A DNA stretch of 64,000 nt from Aphidius gifuensis (taxonomy: Eukaryota > Arthropoda > Insecta > Hymenoptera > Braconidae), in assembly GCF_014905175.1 (NCBI RefSeq), contig NC_057793.1, positions 3,286,001 to 3,350,000 of the forward strand. Reading direction: 5' to 3'. A program made the position numbers and the translations under genes. Of this stretch, positions 1-16,000 are shown in pieces. The notes beneath the pieces were generated by a model. The model was given only the letters and a program-made list of their open reading frames with translations. It did no database searches and had not been told where the DNA came from. The first letter of the stretch is position 1, and every line of letters begins with the position of its first letter.

Positions 1-850
1 ACTAAAAATTATAAAAAAAAAAAAAAAAACAGAATGAAAAAGAAAAGCTGTGGCATTTCTTTTGCGTCTCACTAGTTTTTTTTTTTTATTTTCTTTTTTT
101 ATTTTATTGCACTGCGGCAAAGGCGATTGACCCAGTCTGGCTTGAAAATCAGACGATTTTTTTTTTCACATTCTCCCCTCGTATTCGTCCACCTAGAAGG
201 ATCAAGTCGTCTGCTATATTAATGACCGGAAGCCAATGGATTATCCAGCACGGATTCTCAGGATTTTCTTAGTCGTCTAAATCATGAAGAACTTTACTCT
301 TAAATTAATTATCTCATGTCTCATCTGGATAAATTAATTTACTTGCATTGAAAATTATTATGACAAAAATAACATATCATAAAAATGATAATAACAATCA
401 AAGTGAACAATAAAAAATAACATGAATCATATATATTTATTAAATCACTTAACACTATTTTGAAATATTTTTATTTTCCGACAAATTGTTTTATTTTTTA
501 TATATTTTTTTTATTTTTTTTTGCAATCGTTGGCATATTTTCCACATGACACACGCGACTTTTTATCATTTTTTTTTTATCTACATTTTCTTGAAATATT
601 GCAAGTCACGTCACATACTTGATGCTATTGTCATCGTTGGTCGTTAAATTCCCGTGTCGCAACTACACAATATAAATTTCTTTTTTTTTCAATTGTTTTT
701 TATTTTTGACAAACATCTCACCACACAGTCTTGAGTGAAAAATGTTACCAATATATAATTCTTATATTTTATGAATAAAATAAAACACAATAATAAAATA
801 TTATATATATTTAAATTGATTAATTTATTTTAATTTTTATTTTCTTACAG
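1..850. other. Agrn: Intron sequence upstream of first visible agrin exon
   Basis: AT-rich with long A and T runs. Positions 120-300 are a little more GC-balanced but show no exon I can support. The last 30 bases are the branch/pyrimidine region of the acceptor at 850. Confidence 0.6.
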
Positions 851-1060
851 AATTATGTGAGCAGACTTATTGTTCTTGGGGTGCACTTTGTGTTGTATCA
901 GAAAGTGGTCGACCACTTTGTAAATGTCCTGAAGATTGTCCCTCAGTATCAAAGCCTGTGTGTGGTACTGACGGTGTAACTTACACGAATCGTTGTCAAA
1001 TGAGCCAAAGTAGCTGCCGCAAAAGGACGAATACAGTGTTCAAGAGCGAAGGACCTTGTG
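851..1060 (+). CDS. Agrn: Agrin exon: first FOLN/Kazal module in window
   Basis: Follows a TTTTCTTACAG acceptor and ends at a GTAAGT donor, phase 1-1. It encodes one module with ten cysteines: four follistatin-type then six Kazal-type, including PVCGTDGVTYTNRC, the Kazal core. Such modules adopt a protease-inhibitor fold, although agrin's are mainly structural. The next confident exon is 30.4 kb downstream, so this module may be absent from isoforms that start at an internal promoter (see 19627 and 31316). Confidence 0.9.
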
Positions 1061-4000
1061 GTAAGTACTGAAAATCTCTTTAAATCCCTCTTGGATGTTA
1101 TGTCAACCGTGATAATTCCCAAAAGATTACTATATCCTAGTACTGTATACTATCAAGGGAAAAATCACTCTGTTAGTTTTGACTCTCATTCTCAACATTG
1201 TGTAAACTGTTATTTTGATTTTTATTAAGTATTATTACTTTTTTTTATTCTCTCGTAATTTAAACTATCAACAAATAATAACTACACATTTCTAGTTATT
1301 AAAAGTTTAAAAATAAAAAATATAATTCTACAAGTTGATGATGTTGACAAGTGAAATGATAAATTTTCACGTTGCAAGAGTAAAATTAATTAGTGTTAGA
1401 AATGATCATGGGGAACAGAGAAAATAAATGCGTTGGGTAAATTATAGATTTTTAGAATGAGAATTTATTTTTAAAAAAATTATTTGTCTTATCGAGGGAA
1501 TACAAGATTACCAATAAATACAAACGGAAAAAAAATAGAATAAATAACATCAAGTATAAATAAATAAACAAATTATAATTTTTTTTTTATGAAAAAATAA
1601 ATAGCGATTAATGATGATTGGATATCGTATATTAGTGATTTATTTGTAAGATTCTACCTTCAATAAAAATATCATGAAGGCACGTAAGACATTATTGCGA
1701 GAGTAAGATGAAAAATCCTGATAAAAATGAAATGACAAAGTACCGTTGAAGCGCAACGTGTCCCCAGAGAAACGTGCAGAGAATACTCGACGATTTTGTC
1801 TCAATAAAATGCCAAAAAATAAAGAAAACAAATAATAAAAAAATAAATGTAAAAAAATATGTTTGAGTCGAAAAAACAAAAAAAAAAATTGAAAATAGTA
1901 GATGAGAGAGCAAAGAGTGAGTATTGTAAAAAAAAAAAAAATAGAAAAAAGTATAGGCTAAAAGTAAGAGAATATATATGTAGATATATTTTTGCCTAGT
2001 CGAGTTCGAATCAAGGCCAGAAAAATGAGAAAACACATTGATCGAACAAGCTTGCATACTCTGCATTGCCATTGAAATCTATATATCGATAACATGAGTA
2101 TGTCGCATCGTATTCAAAAAAAGAATAAAAAAATAAAAAAAGCAACGATGACGTTCGCTTCGTTCTCTTTTATGTACTATAAATTCCACATCATCGAATT
2201 TCAATCGATCAAAAAAACCAGCTAAAATAAAAGACTCGTGTGTTTTATCGAAAAATACATACAATACAGAAACAATATATAAAATTATATTTTTATATTT
2301 ATTATTTAAATTATTTTTAACAATATTTTATTTTTCTCAAGTTATTATATTCATTTTTTTATTTATCAACTAAATATTACATGTCAATATTTTTTTTTTT
2401 TTTATAATAATAAGTCTTCTAGTTGTTGAGAATAGTAATTTAAACATTTTTTCGTTTTTTTTTTTTATCAAACAGTCATAAAAATTCCAAATATCCAATA
2501 TGAACCAATAAACAACATGAAAAATTTTTTGATAAAATAAATATCAAAATTTTCATATGAAAAAAAATAAAAAAAAAAAATGAATATACGACATGTTGTG
2601 CTAATAAAGTTATTTGAAATAAAAATATTATGAAAAAAATAATTTTAAATTAAATATATAATTAGTGGTGAGGTCAATGAGCCTCGTTGTTGTCTCTTTT
2701 GTTAAATTCTGTTTCGTTTTGTTGTTGTAATCGTTAAATTTTCATGTACGTGTGTTATTCCCACGAAATCGTATCATAAATTTGTGGATTTACCACAGGG
2801 ATGGGCATAAAGAGGAAATATCGTCGGCTTTAGAGAGAATTGGGTTTCTATACAAGAGCCTTTTCACTATACAAGAGAAGGGTGATGAGGCAGTGGCGAG
2901 GAGGAGTAAAAAAGTGAAAGAGAAGATGAATATCATATAGGTGAGGGTAGGGTATACTGGTTGGCACGTGGCATTCGTGGTTTGTGTCACGATTTAATGG
3001 ACTAATGTCGTACATAGTCGACGTACAAGGATGCCTCGGGGATACTACTCTGATTTTCATTTATATATTGTTCAAAATGAATGAGAACGTATAAAATAAG
3101 TGACCAAAATGAGGATGCTTTGTTCAAAATACAAAAGCAAAATTTTCATGTATGTGTAGCTATGAATTATTTCGAAATTAATTTCATCATAATTTTCTAT
3201 ATATTTCCTGTCTGACATAAGCGTTTACTTGTACTACTGTTTATCGAAATTGATGAGTTTAATGTTTGAATAATTATTAAATTATTATTTTTTTTTTTTT
3301 TATTATTAAGTATAAATATAACTGTAAATTTATTTGTAATTTATTTGTGGACAAACTCCAAAGCTAGCTGAGTTTAAATGAATAAAAAAAAAACTTATAT
3401 TGAAATACTTTTAATTAATAACAAATATTCCGCGGTTTATTTCAATTTCACTAAAAATATTTAAACAGAAAAAACAGATTAATTACATAAGTTTTTTCGT
3501 GCTTTTATCTGTAATACAAAAATACAGATTTATTTTCGAAATAAATATATTGTATAATAACAATTGTGTAAACCGCATATTGAATTGGTTGTATAACTTT
3601 GTTAATTATCTAACCGGAAAATAATAATTAGATTTATTATCGTATTACTATTATAAAAGAGATTTATATTTATTGAAGTTCCATTTTTATTCTGGCTCTA
3701 ATTTGTATTCGGTTTGATCAGTATCGATTAATAAATTGCTGAGATACGACAGATGATAAAATTTGAAAAAGAAAAAAAAACAATTTGATTTATCATATTT
3801 TTTTTGTAACCAAAAAAGAAAAATAAAAAAACATACTTCAAAAATTACTTGAAAGTTAAATTTTACAAATTATTTCATAATTGAAGATTATTTACATTTA
3901 CAACCCAAATTTTCTGCTATGATACAAATGCAGACATATTAAGCATCCACCACACTTGTTTTTATTTTTCATAATTATTTTTTTTTTCTTTTTCTTTTAT

Positions 4001-7000
4001 CTTCTTGGTCTATTGTGGATCACTCTGGAAAATGCAATTTACCACTCTTAATCTAAATTCTCATTCTTCAAAATAACCAAAAGATTATTAAATTCATATT
4101 TTTTTTTTTTGTAAATTATTTCAAAAATATTTATGTAGTTTTCAAGTTATAATTGGACATTTGATGATCATGAATATAAATCTTTCCATTTGAATTTTTT
4201 AATTAAAATATTTTTTTTTATGAAATCAATAAAGTTGAATATTCAAAGAAATGGATAATCTTTAAGATCAAGTTTAATTTTCATATTTAAGTATTAAGAA
4301 GTTAAGAATACTCGTTAAAATTAGTAATGAGAGAGAGTTTTAAAAAAAATTAAACATCTGAAATTTAACGTTGCTAATTGTGGTAGCAATTTCCTTGCCG
4401 GAAAATTGCCACAAAATTTCATTAATTTTATCGATTTAAGATGCACTTTGCTTCTCTGATCTTTTTGATGCTCAAGCCCAAGAAGATACGAAAATTTAAA
4501 CTACAACGCACCAATGTGCTCCACTATTTCTAAGGAAAAGATAGTAGAGATGAGCCATCCTCGACCTCTCATATACCGTCTGGCTTTTTCATAAGGTTCT
4601 TTTCTGATCTCAACTTTCCAACGAAGTATTTTTTTTTCTCTCTTGCTCTCTCTTTCTTTTCATATATTATTTCTTCCCCTTTAAAAACCCTCAATTATTC
4701 ATTTATTACGCTCCACAGCAGAAGAAATGGACTTCAATTTTTTATTCTCTCCATACTTTTTTCATATCTTTTATTATTATTTTTATTTCTTTTTTTTTTT
4801 TTTTTTTGGCACTCAAAATTACTGAAAAAATAAAAAAATAAATGTACGATTGAATGAGCTCTTTGAACAATTAAAATGAAAAAACATTTTGATATTATAT
4901 TTAGTGTGATTTACTAGAAATATTACATTGTTTTTTATTTTTATAATAATTATTATTAATAGTTGTCAGTCAAAAAATAAATTAAACAATTATATTTTAT
5001 TCAAGAATGTAGTTTTGAAAATGCATAATGATTCATAGAAATTATTATTTATCTACTTATTCTATTATTCGTAAACAAAATTTATATTATTATTTGAAAT
5101 AAAAAAATAGACAATAGAATTTAGTACTACTCAGTATTTATTACAATTATTATTTTATAATTATTTTTAAATCGTACTCAATCAATAGAATTTTAAATAT
5201 TTAATTTATAATTATTTTTCTATAACGATATTGAAAATCTATACCGTTCTATTATAATAATAATCAATATTTACGAAATTGGGTTGTTGATGCTTCATCT
5301 TGAGACAAGAGATTTGTCAAATTTTCAAAGTTAGTATAGAGTGAAGCAAAAACTTGGCAGTAATTGTTATCGTACAACTGCAAATGTCGATAAACCTTAA
5401 ATAGTATGCAACTAGAAACTTAGTGGCTAATTTTAATGATTCATTAATTTTGAAATGGATGTTGACAGGAGATAAAGAGAAAGATGATTAAAAAAAAAAG
5501 AAAAAACCGTTGATTGGTTAGTCTGAGTATAAGAGGAGAATTATATAATATATAAACTATGAATTACTGAAGCAATTTGCTTTTGGAAATTCACTATATG
5601 ATCATCAAAGAACTTGAAACTTTAATTAACTCAATCAGTGATTATCTTGGTTCATTGCTCCTTCAAAGTCTTCAATTTATAAATAGTAAATATAAAATTT
5701 GTTTAATATATAAATGAATCATATATAAATTTGTAGATAAATAATATATATAAATTATGATTTTTATTTTGTATTATTCTTTGTTTTTAACCGGATATTA
5801 AACGTTCTCGTTTGAAAACAAAATAAAGTGCTTTTTCGAGTTTCGAGATAAATACCTATTCCTTGAATCTGACATTATTTTTCTTGTTTTTTTTTTTTTT
5901 TTTTTTATGGTTACCTTTCTTTTGAGCTTTATTTCTTTTTTTTATTTTATCCATGAAAATGTCGGAGAAGAAGAATCAGGACACTCTTCTGTCCATGACA
6001 CTGACAGGAAACGTATTTTACTCTTTCCGTTTCTTGATTCCTTGCATACATCTTGGGGTTTTCCGGTAAAAAAAATAAAATAAAGCGATCAGTACGTCGT
6101 CTACTTCGTTTCATAGATTGAACATTTTTATTTTATTTTCAACTCTATAAAAAAATATTTTCTGTAAGAAATATTGAGTAGATTTTTTTTTATTTTCGTG
6201 TATAGGGTTAAGGAAAATAAATAAATTTTGATATTATTAGTAATCAAAAGTATTTTAATCTTTGTATCAAATAAATTGTTGTTAATTTATTGAATTTAAT
6301 CACGACTTGGCTTGAGAATTGAATAATAGAAAAAAATAAAATTAAGGAAAAATTTTACAACAAAAAAGGGTCAATGCACCTCAAGAAAAGGAAGAAATTT
6401 TACATTCAAGTATTTTGTTCACGCGACAAAGTCACGCAATTTCCTATCTCGTGATTTGTCCACCTGATCTTTGTTTCTAGATGCCTTGGTGACATGTAAC
6501 TAAACGTTGAGGTGTAACTTTGACACGATTTTAACACTGATTAGCTTGATTCAAAATACAATATAGGTATATATAAAAGATAGTTATGTATACAAGCAAA
6601 GATCTCATGAACATGTTGCATGTCAGCTTTTATTTTATTTATTTCCTCAATTTTTCATTTCTTTTTTTTTCCTCTTTTTTTTATGACGCTGAAGCTAGCG
6701 TCCAAGTTAGCGTCTCGAATCTCCTGATCCCCCCAAAAAAGTCAATGATATAAAAAAACAACCCTCTAGAATAAATTACATCGTATTTAAAAAGAACAAA
6801 TTCAGGGGTTGTTGGCTAAATAATTTTTTTAACTATGATAGAGTTGAGCTATCCACATAATTTTTTTTTTACTGAATTTTCTATGATCTAAACTAATTAA
6901 GGAAAAAAAATTATAATTTTTGAAATGGTCGAAGGGGGGTAGGGGGTGGATTTATACGATTCTACGACTACTGGTTTTTTTTTTTTTTTTTTACTATAAT

Positions 7001-10000
7001 GGGGTTGAGCTATCCTTGTAATTTTTTTTTCAATCAATTGTCTAGGAACTAAGCTAGCTTAGAAAAAAAAATGGGAATTTTTGAAATGGTCCCAATGAAA
7101 ATAATCCCTTGATTGAAAAATTCCCATTTTTTTTCTAAACTATTTTAAATCCTAGACAATATTAAAAAAAAAAAATTACGAGGATAACTCGATCCCATCA
7201 TAGTCAAAAAAATTAAAAACAATTAAAATCCACCCCCTACCCCCCTTTGACCATTTCAAAAATTCCCATTTTTTTTTCTAAACTAGCTTAATCCCTAGAC
7301 AATTTAATAAAAAAAAAATTACAAGGATAGCTCAACCCCATCATAGTGAAAAAAATTAAAAACAATTAAAAACCAGCCTCCACCTCTTTTTGACCATTTA
7401 AAAAATTTCGATTTTTTTTCTTTAATTAGCTTAGTTCCTAAACAATTTAATAAAAAAAAAATTACGAGGATAGCTCTATCTTAATAATAATTGATTGATC
7501 ATAGGGGTCAAGAGCCGGGCCCAACAAAAGCCCTATATTCCTATGTTCCCTGTACTTTTAATTTCGAGACGCTTATTTCGACGCCAGCTTCAGCAATCAA
7601 ATTAAAGTTAGCATTTAAACTGAATTTCTACGTCATTTTATTTTTAAATTATTTATTAAATAACTCAACTGATTATTGATTTGAAAAATTTTAATTTCAA
7701 AAACGAAAAAAAAAAAAAAATCTCAAAGCTCACAATGTGAAACATTTATGACTTTTAGTTATGTATTATAAAACGCCAATAATTGTCAAAAAAAAAAATG
7801 TATTGCATAGTATATTGAGTCTGAAGCATTCATGCAAAGCACAACGTGACAGTCGATATGGAAAAAATATAGAAAAAAAAAAAAGCATGTATATTGCATT
7901 TAAAAAAAAAAAAAAAATAGGAAGAAAGATATAAAAGAACCCGGGCAGCTACTACGTACCGAAAAAACGGCCCAGAGGGGAATTCAAGCGTGATCCTGAA
8001 TTTTAGATTCAAATAGTTTTTTATTTTTTATTTTTTTATTTCATGTTTTTATTTGTTCTTCTTCTTGTCTATAGTATAGAATTTTTGTTTTATTTATTTA
8101 TTCATTTATTTTATTTCTGTTATTTTTTGAAAAACAAAACTTGACTAACCATTTGTTATTTTTTCTGCCAGTTGAGAAAATATGTAAAACCATGCTTGAT
8201 AGTGTGATGTACTTGTATGTTTATTGCAAAAAAGGGATAAAAAAAATATGTAAAAAAAAAAAAAAATAACCCAAACCACACACAAATATGAAAAAAAAAA
8301 AATTCGATTCCATCAAAATCTTTTAAACAAAAAAAATATCAAATAATATCAATAAACTAAAATAAAATAAATATATTTTTGCGTAGAAAATTTATGCAAA
8401 ATTTCCATATAGCTGGAAATATCGATTGAATATCAAACAAATATGCGAAAGAGAAACAAAACTATATAGAGAGAAAGGAAATAAAGTGAGTGAATTTGTA
8501 AAGTTTGGGGCGTTAAGGGTCGATTCTATTGGAAATTTGGAATGAATTCCCATGGAACGTTGACCAAGTCGATTGCTCAAACAGAATGTTATGTAAATAA
8601 CTACAAACTCTATGATTAAATTGCCTTGTTGATGAAACCAAAATGCCACTAGGTATATTCAAAGTTTTACAAATATCATGTATTTTTAAAACACTGAGTT
8701 TTATAAAGTTTTTTTTTTTTGTATTTATCAAATATTTCTACAAATTTAATAATGTATAACTTTGAATAAAAATTACAAAATAATAGAATTGTATTAATTC
8801 AAAATCAATAATTTAAAAGTAGAATATATTATTCTCGAATTTGTTGAATGGAATAAATTGTCATTTATTTTTAAACTTTTAAATATTTGATAAAAAAAAA
8901 ATTTCAATGATGAAGATATTCAAAAATAAAAGTACTCAAAATTAATAGTCACGCATTCATAAGTTATCAAAGGCATAAAAATAAAATATGATTGATGTTA
9001 AACGGAAATTTTTTGGCAAATTTTTGTATGAAGGTCTTAATCCACGTTTTTTTTTTTCTTTCCCTGAAGGAAGTTTTCAATAAGGGCAGGTGAGTTATGC
9101 CTTTCCGTAACGACTTTTTCTTTTCGATTTTTCAGCTCTTTCGGATTCTTGAATCTCTACATATATATTCAACAATAAAAAAAACTTTCTTTTCCTATAT
9201 TTTTATCCAACGGACATTCTTTTCTTCATGTCTTCCATCTTTATTTTTCTCCTCTATATTTCTTTCAATCTCACTTTCTTTCTTTACTTTTTCGTTTTTT
9301 TGAAAGTCGAAAACTTGTGCCTTTTCCCGATTCCTTCGCCCAGCTAATCTTGAAAAATAGCCTCGACATATTTCATAGGATTCAAACTTACAAGACCTTG
9401 CACCATCTCATTCAAAACTCAGTGTGACAATTTTTACGCTTAAATTTCAGCCATGTGATGTAGAGTTGTAAAGTTATTCGGATCATATCGAAATATTCTT
9501 ATATAACTTGCTTGAATAAAGTTTTCAAAAAAGCCATTTGTTGTTTGACCATTGTGCACCTGTGCTCATACTTTAAAATATATATCTTTTACTAGTTTCT
9601 ACTTATTCAACTTAAATAAAAAATAAAATCAAATAACACAAAATTGCAATAGACATAATATTTAATATCTATATCATCTTTTTCTTTTTAAAAATAATAT
9701 TACATTTCGACTAATGTAAAAAAAAAAAAACATTCAATGTAATTAGAAAGAAAAAAAAAAAAAAGTTATTATTTAATTATTTACCTGCTCCTACATAGAT
9801 AGTTAAATTTTCATTCTAATTTTTTCATACGCTCTTAAAAATAAAAAATAAAAATTATAGTCAGATATGAAAGTAAATCGGAACACAGATGGAACCTAAT
9901 GGTATATATGTGGAGCCACAAAATTTCTCCAATTACGCAGGGTTTCGTTAAAAATATATACCTTTTTTTTTTTCTTTTAATTTTAATATTCCACACCAGC

Positions 10001-13000
10001 CACATAAAGCTGGTAAATCGCAGCATGCTGTACAGCACCAGCAAAATTCACGGAGTGAAAAAATTAAAAAAATTATATGAAAAAAAAAAAAAAAACGAGG
10101 CAATGTGTGAGTATTGGTGGGTATGAAAGCGAACGATATAGTGAGAAAAGTAGAAGAGGGTTTTAGTTTGAGAGTGCAGGTATTGGCAATGGCAGGTATT
10201 AAAGCATTTGTCAGCCACTCGAATATTAGCAAGGACGCTTACCATACCCTGACTCTTCGCGGTGTATAATACTTATTAGTAAAACATTCACTATATATCT
10301 TTGTACGGGCAAAAAGCCAAGCTAGTTACCAATTTGACCTACAACAAAATTACTAATTTTCAAGTATCGAAAACCTGCATTTCATTAAGGCACAAAAAAA
10401 ATTTCAAAAAAAAAAAAAAACAAACATGTAATTAGTCTTTTAAAAAACATTAATTTTTTTCTATTCAATTTCTAATGTTTTTTTTTTTTTTTTCATCATC
10501 GCATAGGATATAATATTATTCTCATTATTATTTTTTTTTTTTTTGAAAATAAAAAGCTATTAAAATGTCTGACAAGTCTTGACATGAAAATTAATGTTAG
10601 TCAAAAAATTTTGAATTTTTTAAATAAATTCAAATGAATGGAGAATATTTTAATCAAGCGTATATGTGTAGATGAAAATGATAGAGATGATAAAATAAAT
10701 TAAAAGGAAAAGATAAAAATGAAATAGAGATGCGGTATATTTGAGAAAAAAAATAAAAATTCCGGATACATCCGTATGTGATGTAGAACCAGAGGAACAA
10801 AGTGTTTCATCTTTTTGAATGAGGATGAACGGATGTGGTTGAATAAATTTTACTTCTTGAATTAATTGACTTTAATTATAAGGCAAGACAGGAAGCACTT
10901 TTACCTCTCATTAAAAGTAAGTCGAGTATATTTAAAGGAGGATGAAGAAGCTGAAAATCACAAAAACTCATTTCAAAGTGGTTGAATATTACATAAGACA
11001 AGTCATCGTCGCAAGTATACAAAATATCAAGGCTACAAGAAAATAAAAAACATTTTTTTTATGAAAAAAAAAAAAGAAAAAGACAGTAAATGAAAAAAAA
11101 AATAAAAATTTTTGTAAACAAGCTGAAAGACCACTAAGTAATCTAACGAATGAGAATTTTGAATGTGTTTGCAAGTCACCAATGCCCATCACACTTTTGG
11201 CTTGTTATTTTTCTTATCTGATCTGAGTAAAGTTTTTATTTTTTATTTTTTGGTTTTTTCGGAGCTTTCATTGCCGAATAAACCAGACACCAACCCCAAT
11301 CTTTCAAGGGCTCACTAACTTTTCGTCTGTGATCATCACAGCCGAAGTGAAAAAGCCTTATCTTCCGTCACCCAACGTTCTTTCACTTTACTTTTTATTT
11401 ATTTTTTTTTTAATTTTTTTATTCTTTCATTCAACCTTCTATTCGTTTTCCATTTTTTTTTTTCTTTCTACTTTCTTTTCCTTTCTTTATTTTATATTTT
11501 TATTTAAAAAATTTTTTTACTATTTTTCCGCCTTTTTATTTTTTTCCTCTTTGCAAGTAGTTTGACAGACGTTCACTCACACTTTTCTTCTTGCAACTAG
11601 AGCGCTTTAACTCTGAAACTAATTACAGTCAAGGCATAAGAGTGTTTTTACCCCTCTGTCTCGAATAAGTGATATAATATATATATATAGTTTTTTTCAT
11701 CTTGCATAAATATACCTACATAAAAGTATATTTTATATTCAGTAAAAATATTTACAATTGTTCTTGTAAATTGTCCTTTATCTTGCTATGATAATTTTAA
11801 TTTTTTTTTCATTTATAAGATGAAATTAGATATGAAAAGTTATTTCCTTTGTATATATATATTTATACGAGCTTTGTTATTTATTTATTTATGAAAATAT
11901 TCATGACATTTATATATACTTTTACAAATATTTTAAACTATTCACCAAACGTTGTAGAAGACTGGATTTGAAATGAGACTTGGTCTTGTTGCACTTGCCA
12001 CTTACTGCCATTTGCAAGTGGCATCAAGACTGTACAAACATCTCGAGAATGTTTATGTAATTTGAGTTAGTTGAAGAAACATTTTGTCATGATAATCTTG
12101 AATGACCTTTAAATAATATTTTAAAAATTTAAAATCTCCACAAAATGAAAATAGCTTTTGTTTCAAATAAATTAAATTATCATATTTTTCATTCAAATTT
12201 TCGTTTAAATTTTTAAATACAAATTGTACAATGTTAAATGAAATTTTTATAGCATTCATTAATATATCATTGCTTTTGTAATATATCATAGCATTTTTAA
12301 TATTAATTTTAAATAAAATTAATATACTCGTACAATGTCAAAATTTCAATTTCAAAAAAATAATACATCCAACAAAAATAAAATTTTTAAAATCATATCA
12401 GTTGACTAAATATTTTACATACTCACAAATTTATAATACAATATTCATTGTTCATTTTCATTTTACAATTTAATTTCTACCATATTTTTTTTTTGTCATA
12501 AAAATACATACATTTATATAAAATTTCGTTTCTGGATTTTTCCAATTTTCCACAAGTTAATTTAGAATATACATTTTTCATCAACCCTTTGAAAATTAAA
12601 AATAAAAAAAACCATATTAATATCTTCATTTCTTTCATTCACTATTTCAATAGTCATTTAATTGAAAACTGTATACAGAAACTTTGAAACATTCAATTAC
12701 TTAACGATGACAAAAATATTTCCAAATGCCATTGGCAGTTGATTTTTATACAAAGACCATTGTAAACGTTGAACAACCGATGAAATTTAAAAATTCATAA
12801 ATCATCAGAGCATAAGTAATGATGTTAACATTCCCATACTGTAGTTAATGAAAATTATAGCAGTAAAATTCAACCATCAATTCATTAATAATTAACAAAG
12901 CTCAAACAATTTTCTCTCAAAAAAATTTTATATTTAAAAAAAAGCTGCAATAAATAAAATAACCAACATTTACAAATTCTAAATATGAAAATTAATATAT

Positions 13001-16000
13001 AGAATTTCAAATTTTATTATAATTTATCAATTATCATACAACGATTGTTTCAATTGTGATGAAATAGAATATCAATGTGATATCTAGACATGTGAATTGA
13101 TCTGACACACGAAGGCACATATCCCAGGATGTTTAACTAAAATACAGGATGCGTGTAATGTCCCGAAAGGCCATCCGTCTCGATACCACCTATATTTACA
13201 TGACTGTTTATCCAACATTCAAACTAACGATATAATATAAATATATATACTCTTGGGACGATTGCTAGAAATATACATAGTTTAATGCAATTGTCCCTGG
13301 ACAAGTATCCCTTTTCCAATTCTCAAATTTCACTTTATTTCTGTCTCATTTTATCTCTTGTTTTCCAACCAACAATATACTGTTTAGTATAATTAATGCT
13401 ATATATTTCTGGTTCGAGCATAGCCTGTAGGCCTAAATTCTGAAGAACGATCATCCAAATTTTTACATAAAATAGGTTACAGTTGTAATTGCAGGCTGGT
13501 TGCAATGAGAAATAACATTTATCCCAGTATCAGTTGCTCTTTCTCTTGTTCCTTCTACTGTCCTCTCTCATTCTGAAACTATGAGCATTGCAGATTATCA
13601 ACTGAATATGTATTTCATATGGGCATTGTGCGTATATGAAGCGTATCGATTGTCACAATATATACTGTTATGTGCACATATATATGTTTGTATATTTGTG
13701 TATATACAAAATTCAGTACAATGAGGTAATATTCAACTGATAATGTGGCTATTCAGTGGTTGATTTTAACCACCGCAATATTCTACTATAACTGCAATCC
13801 TATGCATCCCGCATACTGATAATAACATGTATGATTTTTAAAATAAGATTTATCAATTTTGATTATTTAATTTAATTTTTTTTTTAATTCTATTATATAT
13901 CAATTGATAAGAAACACATTATACAAGATTATAGATAAATGTAAATGCGCATAATATATCAACTTGAAGACAATGACATTCTACAGTTGTATATTAGTCG
14001 AGGTAATTGATGATGCTAATTGTCAATACTAGAGTACAAGATTACGTGACAACACAATTGGCTTATATAGTTAGATTTAGAATATATGTGATGACTGGAG
14101 AATTGGTATCGATAGATGAAGAGCTTTTGATTATATTATATACAGATACACATGAATAAGTTACAATCATGCGTAACAAAGACAAGTAAATCCTCATGGG
14201 AATCAAAGTTTTCTAGGTATCTGTTTATAATTCTTGTTTCACTTTGACTACATCTCCAATACTGATTACTGATATGCCTGATTCAAGGTAAAATCATCAG
14301 ACTGACCTCTGCATTATCTCTTTCATTTAATTTACATTATTTATATACCAGCTCTCTCTTTCTCTTTCTCTCTCTCTCTCGTTTATTTCTTATTTTAAAG
14401 TCAAACTGCAAGTAAATCAGCTAATGGAATATTGGTATTACTCTTGCATTTCAATTTTTAATTTATTACTTGATATATCTTATCTATTTTTTTTTTTTTT
14501 TTATGTTTCTGTCATTACTTATCTCCTGTAAATTTAATAGAATTATTTTAAATTAGTTATATCCCGCATGAGGTAGACTTCACATTTTATGATTAATGAC
14601 TGCAAAAATTAAATGAAAAAAAAACAAAAAATCAATTTTCAATAAAATTCCAAGTATATAAAGTCCACAAACTCTATTACAGGGTATTATCTGTATGTAC
14701 TTTGAAGTCCGTTTTGTAGAAAACTAGTTTAGGATAACCAATTCCGGGTCACGATTCTCGTAAAGCACTGTTGTTGAAGATCGAACGCTGTACAAACTTG
14801 GGGATCACTGATAGGTATATGGTATAAAAAGAGCAAACAAAATCAATGTATAGAAATAAATGAATAAAAAATAAAATGTATTAAAGAATATGAGGAAAAT
14901 AAAGTAATCAGCTTATTCTTTGATTCCTTCTGTCCGTATAGCTAAGGATTAGATATAACACTGTTGATTTTATACTGTGAATAATACTTAAGTTTATATG
15001 ATGAGATTTGTGCTTAAACATGGATTAAGTCAACTGTTTCTATGATGAGTAACTAAATTTAACAGTCTAGATAAATAGTAAAAAAGATCAATAAGAATTA
15101 TCTCATTATTTAAAAATAAACAATTAAAATTAAAACATTTGTTTTAAGATTTATCAATCAAGATTTATCAATATTAACAAATTTAATTAAATATTATAGG
15201 CTTTGTTTAGTATAGAAAGCCTTTCGTTAGTTTAAAAAAAAAATACAAAGCTTTTTTGTTTAACAAGTAATTTATATAATTTAAATATTTACCAAAACAC
15301 AAATATTTATTTACAAAAATTTATATTTCAATGTTTGTAACAAAGTTTTGAAATTATTTGATGCATCTGGAAGCTGATCACAGTGGTCAAAATAGACAAG
15401 AACATCGTTTTGAAATTGTTATTTTGCATTATTTTGTGGTGACGAGGCAATCTCTACAAACGGACATGAACCCATAGAAGCGAGACACGAAGGGCATTAC
15501 TGCACTATATAATACAGGAAACGAAAGGAATATAGACAGAAGGATACAGGATAAAATGAATGAGATATAGTGTGAGAGAATTTCTAGGTATATAGTTTGA
15601 TAGTGGGCAAGGAGAAATTCAGTGGGACAAGCCACTAAATTTCCCGTTCAATTTCGATGTACACGATTTCTAGGAGAGAAGAGAAATCCAACTGACTATA
15701 CAAAGAGAGACAGATAAATAAAATGTGAGTGAGTGAGATAGAAATATACATACAGACAAGAACAAGAGAAGTAAAAGTGTTGGTTGTGGTGATGGTGATG
15801 GTGGTAGTGGTGGTGCACGTTGTTCGTGGGTGCAAACTATCGTCTAGTTTGCCCATAGAATAGATTTACATTGTGCAATGAATCGAACTGATCGAGGATA
15901 TCGCTTGAATATCGATTTCTCACATCAATTTCCTATACAAACATACCTTAATTTTCTATGTAATTGCATTACGTGTATTGGCCAAACGCGAGTGCTAAAA

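Noticed and set aside
1640..2264. Several minus-strand open frames of 60-126 codons
   Set aside because: They read almost entirely Phe/Leu/Tyr/Ile from A-rich plus strand, with no splice sites, start context or family match.
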